DNA of 64,000 bases from Lepidodermella squamata (lineage: Eukaryota; Gastrotricha), in the NCBI GenBank assembly GCA_047495785.1, contig JBLDXI010000029.1, positions 744,001-808,000 of the forward strand. Direction: 5' to 3'. Below, one piece after another: positions 56,820-64,000 of the stretch (positions within the stretch are counted from its first letter, which is position 1; each line of letters opens with the position of its first letter). The translations under genes and the position numbers were made by a program. The notes beneath the pieces are model-generated. The model did not search any database, was not told the DNA's origin, and saw only the letters and a program-made list of their open reading frames with translations.

Positions 56820-58507
56820 TGAAACCAATTTTATTTTCTTTGCCTTGGAATTCAGCGAAGCTAAACCGAAGTTATACGTGCTCCGTTTGTTAAATTTTCG
56901 AAATCAGCAGGTCGAAGGATCGTCTACGGTAAGCTCAAGACATGGCCGTGGACTTGGTCAACAACCGAAGCTTGGCTCAAGTAATAAGGAAGCAGATGCG
57001 TAGCATCTACTACATCGGATCTTCTCAATTCGCCCTTGAAAATAATGGCGGTGTTCAGCTAGGATACGATTTACAAGGATTCGATGCCATTTTTGCTACG
57101 CTCTCGAATGGAACTAAAAGGGAGGACTATACCGAGCGAATTTTTGTCGCGACAGAATTCTTCATAGTCTATTAGTTCTTGACGAAACTGAAAAACGTCT
57201 AGCACAACTAAATATGTCGCTACGAGACTACAGGAATAATAGGTCAACTGTTATGGGCGTCGTGAATCAAACAGTTCCAGCCCTGCCTTTCACTGGGCTA
57301 CGAATCGGTAAGTTCAGATACATTGAACGGCTGGAAGTTGAGGAAGATGTTTGCTACGTTTCCAGCCAATCGTCAGCACTTGTGCTCAACTATAACTTGA
57401 AAATTGAACTCGGTGGTGAACTCTTATCGGGAAATGCTAATAATATTTCAGCCAGAATGAAATTTGCCCCATCACAGTCCGAGCCACTGACGTGGGCTAC
57501 CCCAGACGGGGAGCCGCGGAGACAGTGCTCTGATTGTTGTTACAACAGAAAAGATATTCCCAGAAGTTCTTTACATAATTGCATCGCTTGCTGTGCTGGC
57601 TTTTGCTCTGAAAGTTGCCGCCATAGGCGCATTTCACTAAGCTCGTAAGTCGAAACCACTCGAGTCATTCAAGCGTGAGTGGTTATTCTTGCTATCGTTT
57701 GGTTGCATTTCGCTCGAAATTGCCGCGGTTCTTTTCGCAGCTGGGCTGGAGACAAACGGCGAGCTTACGTGTACTACTCGTATCATACTCTCCATTATTG
57801 GACTCACAGTTTTACACAGCTTTTTGCTGGCAAACGTCATGCGAAGATATCATTTTCCCGAATCTTATAGGACTAGCGCTCAATCCACGATTCACTCAGG
57901 AATTAGTACAAAGGGTTTAAGTCAAAAGGCCGGTCAGTCGTTGCTCGACAGCAACGAAAGCAAAAGATGACAGTTGCTTTTTCGAAAAATTTCACTACTT
58001 CTGTGGTGGGATTGATTGCCATCGTGAATATTTTTATCGATTGCATTATTGTTGTTCTGGAAGAGAACTCAAGTTCTGTGAACGAGATTGGACGAAGAAT
58101 CATTCTATGGTGAGTCGAGCGACACTGTAAACAAGGTTTTTGAATTACAGTGCTTCTCAGAATCTGCGACTATTTTCTATGCGTTGATCATTAGCTGTCA
58201 TGGTTTGATCTTGTTGGCTTCGGCTTTTATGTCGTATCAACTGCGATCAAAAGCCGATATGAAACATCTGCGTTTCGCAATCATAGGCGAATCTACCCTT
58301 TTCATCGGCATTTGCCTCATAGTGTTAGTGTTGTCCTCCTCTTCGGCCACGTCGCAATACCTGGCAATTTCAGTCGGGCTTTTTATTGTCGCGGTGTCGA
58401 TACCATCCTTGATTTTCACCGTCTGTACTCCTTGGGTTTCCAACAAGAGCAAAACAGTTCAGCTGCTGGAAAAGCTAAACGCTAACGCTAGGGCGATGCA
58501 ACTGTAA
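56820..58507 (+). pseudogene. GABA-B-like receptor pseudogene (copy 1)
   Basis: Homology to copies 2 and 3 starts at about 56825 and ends with the stop at 58505-58507. The start codon is lost. An internal deletion joins the early ligand-binding domain (AVDLVNNRS) directly to a point ~230 residues later (AQVIRKQMRSIYYIGS). Frameshifts occur near 57140 and 57490-57560, stops break the first membrane segment near 57645 and the intracellular part near 57968, and the frame changes again before 58088. Segments in other frames remain clearly recognisable, including CISLEIAAVLFAAGLETNGE and the last three membrane helices (SAFMSYQLRSKADMKHLRF). Confidence 0.9.
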
Positions 58508-58986
58508 CGTATCAGCCAATTTCGACTGAATAGATTGTTGTACTATAATATATTGTGTAATAATTTTTCGCGATCTTTTCCGTTAGCTCAGGAAATGAAA
58601 TTTTCATATAAACTTAAATTTCGAGGACTGTCAAAGCCGAAGTACCGAAATCGTCCTTTCTGCTGTGAAAGGGTTGAAGAAATCATCGTTTCTGCAATAT
58701 TCAAAGAAGTAAATGCGCGATTTCAGCTGATTTCTTTACAAAACCCAAGTGTCTTCTATTGAGTATACGACGCGAAAATTTGAGAAGTGCACGATAGATG
58801 ATGATGGATAAGTGCGATTGTATCAAAGTGCCGCCAATTTACGCCCTCACATGTCGTAATAATCATCGGTACTCATGTGATCGGAAGATTGCCGCCGCAG
58901 TTCTGAAACAGGAAATTTCGGCCATTAGAAGGTAGCAGCCGTATTTAAAGTGCTTGGAAAACTACCATACATGTATTCGAAGCTTG
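58508..58986. other. Spacer and promoter of receptor copy 2
   Basis: Holds a TATTTAAAG (58942-58950) about 40 nt before the ATG, a likely TATA-type element. No other feature. Confidence 0.4.
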
Positions 58987-61365
58987 ATGATGCTGATTGT
59001 TCTTACTCTTTTCTTCTCGTCGGCCATTCGGGGCATCGACGCTGTTTCAAAGCCAAACGTGCTTCGCATGCTAAATTTCCGATCTCAGCCACCAGGTAGT
59101 TCTTGTGCCATCGCCCAAGATATCGTTCTTGGTATCATCAACAACCGCACGGACATTCTGCCTAATTACCGCGTCGTTCTTACAAGTACTACAGAAGGAC
59201 CTAATGGTATGCTGGCGCCAAAGGCTATTGCGGAATTCGATCGAAGTTTTGACTCCCGACAATCTACCGACTTTCAAGCTCCGCTTATCTCCGGGGTGTC
59301 TTTGACTCCAGGTTGCAAGGCAGTCGGCTCAATGGTTCATTATTTAGGAATGATACTCGTATCATCAGCGTGCCTCAATCCTAGGTTTACAGCCAATAGA
59401 GGCTTATATCCCGGGCTTTACCGGGAACGGGCGTCAGCTGAGGTTGCAAACCATCCAACCATTGCTTTCATGAAACGGATTGGGCGATGGCAAAAATTTG
59501 CGATAATCGCCAACTCGGATAATGAATACCATACTGCAGTTGCAACGCATCTGCACCAGACCGCAAAAGCAGAAGGTCTTTCAGTAAACTGGTTCGAAGC
59601 GACGCCTTCGCCGGAAGAAAGTTCTATGCGGCTGTTGAAGGCTAGTGGGGTTCGAATAATCTTTATTCAGGCCATAGAAAACTTATTCTTCTCCAAATTT
59701 CTATGCCAAGCATACGAAGTCGGCATTTACGGGACGAGATACGTCTTCCTCGCACCATATTCACTGGCAGCCCGGGATCCGAGCTTGACTACTACTGAAA
59801 CTTGTTCGGCCGAAATTATCAAGAAACAGATGAGCAGTATTTACTACGTAGGATCTACAGCATTCACCCTGGAAAACAATGACCAAGTCCAATTAGGATA
59901 TGACCTTTCTGGGTTCGACGCTATGTTTTCGAAATATTCCAATGGCTCGAATAAAGATGATTACTCGGACCGTATAATGTGCCACGATCGAATTCTTCAC
60001 AGCCTGCTAGTACTTGATGAAACTGAGAAGCGTTTGGCGAGACAAAACATGTCATTTCGAGATTTTAGAAATGACAGAGTAACTGTTATGAATGTCTTAA
60101 ATCAAACTCTGCCTTCTTTACCATTCACTGGGCTTCGAATGGGTCAGTTCGTATACAGTGAAAGGCTTGAGATCGAGGAAGATCTATGCTATGTCTCCAG
60201 TCAATCGGCTGCATTAGCTTCAACTTTCAGTTTGAAAATGATCGTCAATGATGGTCATGCAATAAGTAACACTACGAAAAACATACAATTTGTCTCGTCG
60301 CCTTTTCAGCCTTTGAAATGGAGTACGCATGACGGGAAACCACCGAAAGACAGTGCAAGGCTTGCAGTTTCTACAAAAAGAATCCCGAGCGAATTATTCT
60401 GTCTAGTAGCTTCACTCGCTACTTTAGCGTTTATTTTGAAGATTTCCATGGTTTTCATTGTCAGGCGAAACAATCAACTTAAATCATTACGAGACTGGAA
60501 GTTTCTACTGCTTGGTTGTCTTTTATTGGACATAACTGCGGTTTTGTATGTAGCTGGGTTGCATATAAATGGAGAATTGATATGCAGTATTCGAATGGTG
60601 CTACCTACTGTTGGGCTAACAATCATTCACGGTTATCTTTTGATAAGCATGATGCAGATGTATACCTTCTCCGAATCAGGTAGCAAAGTTGGCGGAGTTA
60701 GACCTTACACTGCGATCAATTCGGGAATCGGTGATTCGTATTGCCGGAGTCGAAAGTCACCAATCGAAAATAGATACTTGGATTTACCTATCCGTACACC
60801 CAAAATAAGCCGGAAGCCGAACGTGGCATTTACAAAGAAATTTGCCATTTTTGTGGCAATAACTATCAGCATCGTCAATCTTGCTGCACTTCTCATTTTA
60901 TTTTCGAACGGCTCTCTGAAAGTTCTGAGTGTGAGAGTCGACAAGGAATCAATTTATGACGAGTACAGCGACACTGTCAACGAAGTTTTCGAACTCCATT
61001 GCTACTCAGATTCTGCAAATGTTTTCTACGCGATGACTGTCGGTTGCCATGGTTTGGTCATGTTCACGTCGGCTTTCATGTCGTACCAACTACGTTCAAA
61101 GGCTGATACTAAGCATCTGCGGCTCGCCATCGTAGGCGAATTGACGCTTTTCATCGCCATGTGTCTCATATTATTGGTTTTGTCTTCAGACTCGGCCACG
61201 TCGCAATATCTGGCAGTTTCAATTGGGTTTCTTATTGTCGCCGTGTCGATTCCAGCCGTCATTTTTCATCGCTTAATTCTTTTGAAATTTCCCAATGGGA
61301 TCCTATTGGGGAAATTGAGAGCAAACTTTATTAGCCTTAATCATCAAGGCAGCGTATTCATTTAA
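58987..61365 (+). CDS. Intronless GABA-B-like class C G-protein-coupled receptor (copy 2)
   Basis: A single uninterrupted frame of 792 residues from the ATG at 58987. A signal peptide (MMLIVLTLFFSSAIRG) is followed by a Venus-flytrap ligand-binding domain with the GABA-B/ANF-receptor pattern: SSCAIAQDIVLGIINNRTDI, then SGVSLTPGCKAVGSMVHYLG, LYPGLYRERAS and RIGRWQKFAIIANSDNEY. Seven membrane helices begin near residue 470: ELFCLVASLATLAFILKI, FLLLGCLLLDITAVLYVAG, SIRMVLPTVGLTIIHGYLL, FAIFVAITISIVNLAALLIL, FYAMTVGCHGLVMFTSAFMS, LRLAIVGELTLFIAMCLILL and LAVSIGFLIVAVSIPAVI. The cytoplasmic loop after helix 3 lacks the Lys-Thr-x-Arg pattern I expect in vertebrate GABA-B. Ligand unknown; lineage-specific chemoreceptor use is plausible. 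No intron, unlike most other genes here. Confidence 0.88.
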   Translation: MMLIVLTLFFSSAIRGIDAVSKPNVLRMLNFRSQPPGSSCAIAQDIVLGIINNRTDILPNYRVVLTSTTEGPNGMLAPKAIAEFDRSFDSRQSTDFQAPLISGVSLTPGCKAVGSMVHYLGMILVSSACLNPRFTANRGLYPGLYRERASAEVANHPTIAFMKRIGRWQKFAIIANSDNEYHTAVATHLHQTAKAEGLSVNWFEATPSPEESSMRLLKASGVRIIFIQAIENLFFSKFLCQAYEVGIYGTRYVFLAPYSLAARDPSLTTTETCSAEIIKKQMSSIYYVGSTAFTLENNDQVQLGYDLSGFDAMFSKYSNGSNKDDYSDRIMCHDRILHSLLVLDETEKRLARQNMSFRDFRNDRVTVMNVLNQTLPSLPFTGLRMGQFVYSERLEIEEDLCYVSSQSAALASTFSLKMIVNDGHAISNTTKNIQFVSSPFQPLKWSTHDGKPPKDSARLAVSTKRIPSELFCLVASLATLAFILKISMVFIVRRNNQLKSLRDWKFLLLGCLLLDITAVLYVAGLHINGELICSIRMVLPTVGLTIIHGYLLISMMQMYTFSESGSKVGGVRPYTAINSGIGDSYCRSRKSPIENRYLDLPIRTPKISRKPNVAFTKKFAIFVAITISIVNLAALLILFSNGSLKVLSVRVDKESIYDEYSDTVNEVFELHCYSDSANVFYAMTVGCHGLVMFTSAFMSYQLRSKADTKHLRLAIVGELTLFIAMCLILLVLSSDSATSQYLAVSIGFLIVAVSIPAVIFHRLILLKFPNGILLGKLRANFISLNHQGSVFI

Positions 61366-62237
61366 CAGCCGCGATAGAATGTAAGCCAGCAGTGAGTTAT
61401 GTTCTCTTTGCATAAATCGCCATTCTTCATATCAAACCCCGCTGTTGTCTAATTTCGGAAACAAGGCGAGGGCAGCTTTTACTTTGATTTTCAAATAAAT
61501 TAAGATCCGACTTTTTCATGTGGAGTTTTAGGTCGTTTTCTTTGCTGATTGTTTTAACTATCTAATATTTTCACAATAAACATGTAGATCGACAACTTAA
61601 CATCGGCAATGAACAGAAATTGCAGGTGGAAGTGCTTTGGATATGTTCGCAGTTGTTCGCAGTAAGGCATTCGGCCCGACGATTAGACATCTACAAATGC
61701 CCCTTCACGGCCAAAGCACAGGAAAACAAAAAAGTTCGGAGATGTCCAGAAGTCAACTCCAAGTGCGTCCGAAGGGTTTGAAGTTTGTAGCCGATTTCTA
61801 TAAGTAAATGCGCTATGGCTGTTTGCAAATTTGAAAGCAGTTCCATTTCCTGTTTTTAGTTTTAATTTTTACAGGATGCGATAGGTTTATACTATTTCCT
61901 CCACGAAACTTAGTGTCCCCAGAATTCTTAAGAGGCATAGAAAGCTCTTAAGAGGAAGCGTGGAGCCTGAAATCGAAAGCATATCAGATCGCTATTAGTT
62001 CCCGAGCGGACTGGATACGCCAACCTCCGATCTACCCAGTGAGATAGCTAGGCACGTATGTTTACAATCTCATCTGCGTGGATGCTGAAACCTTTGGGCT
62101 AATGCCATCGGAAGGCTTTCAACTGAGTGCTCAGCGGAAGGAATTCCTGTTTCGTCAGGGTTTCAGACATTACGTCTGGGTTGCATTATAAAGCAAGCTG
62201 CGAGTCCATAAGCGCTTTGTATATTACACAATAAAAA
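61366..62237. other. Spacer and promoter of receptor copy 3
   Basis: Contains sequence homologous to the upstream region of copy 1 (ACCTCCGATCTA near 62021; TCTCATCTG.GTGG near 62070; TCGGAAGGCTTTCAA near 62109), so the promoter was duplicated along with the gene. TATAAA at 62187-62192 lies 46 nt before the ATG. Confidence 0.5.
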
Positions 62238-64000
62238 ATGAGGATCGACGTTGTAATTGGAATTTTTTTCGCCCTGAAATACTGTGGAGCTAAACAAAAG
62301 CCATACATGCTCCGTATGTTGAATTTTCGTAATCAGCCAGCAGGTAGTTCTTGTGCTATCGGCCAAGACATCGCCGTGGATTTGATCAACAATCGCAGCG
62401 ACATATTGTCAAATTACCACGTAATTCTCACAACTGTTAACGAGGGCCCGAATGGCGTGCTTGCGCCGAAAGCTCTGGCTGACTTCGATCGACGTTATGA
62501 ATCACAACAAGCAGATTTTCAGGCTCCGCTTATCTCAGGTGTTTCATTGACTCCGGGTTGCAAAGCCGTCGGTTCGATGGTTCACTATTTTGGAATGATT
62601 TTATTAGCATCAGCTTGTCTCAATCCACGATTTACGGCTAACAGGAGGCTGTATCCTGGTATGTACCGTGAGCGAGCGTCAGCCGAGGTCGCAAACTATC
62701 CCGTCGTCGCTTTTATCAAGCGCATCGGATTTTGGCTAAAGTTTGGCATCATTGCAAATTCAGAGAATGAGTACAATATTGCTGTAGCCTCGCATCTTCA
62801 GCAAACAGCTAAAGCAGAAGGCCTTGTTGTCAGCTGGTTCGAAGCGACACCATCGCCAGATGAAAACTCTATGAGGACGCTAAAGGACAGTGGTTCTCGA
62901 GTGATCTTCGTCCAAGCCATTGAATTTCCCTTCTTCTCAAATTTTCTCTGTCAAGCATATGATGCAGGAATTTACGGGCCGAGGTACATTTTCTTGACAT
63001 CATACTCCTTAGCGGTTAGGGATCCGAGTTTGACAACATCAGATTCTTGTACCGCCCAGGTAATAAGGCAACAAATGAGCAGCATCTACTACGTTGGATC
63101 CACCACTTTCGCCCTCGAAAATAATGGTCCCGTCCAGTTGGGTTACAACGTTTCAGGATTTGATTCCATTTTTTTTACATACACGAATGGAACCAAAAAG
63201 GAGGACCACCCCGATCGGATATTTTGCCACGACCGAATTCTTCACAGCCTGTTAGTCCTAGATGAAACTGAGAAACGTCTAGCCAGACAAAACATGTCAT
63301 TGAGACACTTTAAGAATGACCGTATAGCTGTGATACGCGTGTTGAACCAAACAGTACCATCTCTACGGTTCACTGGTCTTCGCATGGGCTCTTTCGGTTA
63401 CAGCGAAAGGCTTGAGATCGAGGAAGATCTTTGCTATGTCTCAAGCCAATCTGCAGCCCTGGCGCTAACCTATAGCATGAAAATTGAAGTCGGAGATGGA
63501 ACTTCGTTGGGTAATTCAACGAACGTTTCAGCCAGCATCAAATTCACCCAATCACCCGTCCAGCCATTAAAGTGGATTACCCAAGATGGGAAGCCGCCGA
63601 AAGATAGTGCCCAGCTTGTTGTCTCAATGGAAAAGATATCACCTGAAATTCTCTACGTTATCGCATCGATCGCTTCGATAGCTTTTGGCTTAAAAGTAGC
63701 CGGACTTGTCACAATTTACTTTACCGGTAAGTTGGTACTGCTCGCGTCATCAAAACGTGAATGGGTTTTTCTTTCACTTGGATGTATTTCGCTCGACATT
63801 GCCTCGGTCCTTTTTGTTGCGGGGTTGGAGATAAACGGAGAGCTTACGTGCACTATTCGAATCATACTCTCTGTGGCTGGACTAACAGTTATTCACGGCT
63901 TCCTGTTGATCAGCGTTATGCAGAGATACAATTTTCCGGAATCTTCAGGTAAATTATATGGAACTAGCGTTTTCTCCACAGTTCAATCGGCGGGGTTGCG
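62238..64000 (+). CDS. Intronless GABA-B-like class C receptor (copy 3, cut by the window end)
   Basis: The frame is open from ATG 62238 to the window edge (587 residues), preceded by a TATA box at 62187. Signal peptide MRIDVVIGIFFALKYCGA. The Venus-flytrap domain aligns with copy 2 without gaps over long stretches (SGVSLTPGCKAVGSMVHYFG; RLEIEEDLCYVSSQSAALAL). Helices 1-3 are present (ILYVIASIASIAFGLKVAGL, WVFLSLGCISLDIASVLFVA, RIILSVAGLTVIHGFLLISV). The rest lies beyond position 64000. It appears intact so far, and more distant from copy 2 in the ligand domain than in the helices. Confidence 0.88.
   Translation, partial: MRIDVVIGIFFALKYCGAKQKPYMLRMLNFRNQPAGSSCAIGQDIAVDLINNRSDILSNYHVILTTVNEGPNGVLAPKALADFDRRYESQQADFQAPLISGVSLTPGCKAVGSMVHYFGMILLASACLNPRFTANRRLYPGMYRERASAEVANYPVVAFIKRIGFWLKFGIIANSENEYNIAVASHLQQTAKAEGLVVSWFEATPSPDENSMRTLKDSGSRVIFVQAIEFPFFSNFLCQAYDAGIYGPRYIFLTSYSLAVRDPSLTTSDSCTAQVIRQQMSSIYYVGSTTFALENNGPVQLGYNVSGFDSIFFTYTNGTKKEDHPDRIFCHDRILHSLLVLDETEKRLARQNMSLRHFKNDRIAVIRVLNQTVPSLRFTGLRMGSFGYSERLEIEEDLCYVSSQSAALALTYSMKIEVGDGTSLGNSTNVSASIKFTQSPVQPLKWITQDGKPPKDSAQLVVSMEKISPEILYVIASIASIAFGLKVAGLVTIYFTGKLVLLASSKREWVFLSLGCISLDIASVLFVAGLEINGELTCTIRIILSVAGLTVIHGFLLISVMQRYNFPESSGKLYGTSVFSTVQSAGL

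Overview
The window is nuclear DNA of an invertebrate animal. Most protein genes are split by short introns, often 50-60 nt, with GT...TTTCAG-type boundaries. It holds U6 snRNA and nuclear tRNA genes, a non-LTR reverse-transcriptase relic, a tRNA-derived SINE and many small inverted-repeat DNA transposons. DNAAF11, a dynein-arm assembly factor, is present and looks functional, so the animal should make motile cilia or flagella; this argues against a nematode. The species cannot be named from the sequence.

Layout. 1-587: 3' end of a possible RhoGAP gene. 2747-10330 (-): PRMT7 in 8 exons, with a LINE relic and a SINE in its last intron. 12629-16074 (+): PDXDC1. 17023-18567 (+): cassette A, made of tRNA-Ser, U6, tRNA-Lys, tRNA-Glu and a gene for a small secreted, very basic Ser/Lys/Gly protein. 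21436-22444 (+): an MDR-type oxidoreductase. 23272-25656 (+): DNAAF11 in 12 exons. 26815-28034 (-): cassette B, an inverted and broken copy of A. 28364-29662 (-): a Cys-loop receptor subunit. 31437-45752 (-): a very large secreted cysteine-rich/multi-EGF gene whose EGF exons are tandemly duplicated. 49393-50917 (+): cassette C, a complete copy. 51276-52865 (-): a CYP2-clan P450. 53641-55020 (+): a globin-like protein with an acidic N-terminal extension. 56820-64000 (+): a tandem cluster of intronless GABA-B-like class C receptors (one pseudogene, one intact, one cut by the window end).

The two most unusual systems are the triplicated Pol III RNA + secreted-protein cassette and the multi-EGF gene. 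The EGF gene holds or abuts at least five different DNA-transposon insertions. Its 3' half carries three successive damaged EGF exons (a stop plus wrong length, a transposon interruption, a frameshift), yet its last exon, which resembles a beta-trefoil (AbfB-like) domain, is still open.

Exon models were built by eye from reading frame, splice consensus and family similarity, and phases were checked by arithmetic. No alignment or database search was run, and family comparisons rest on memory.
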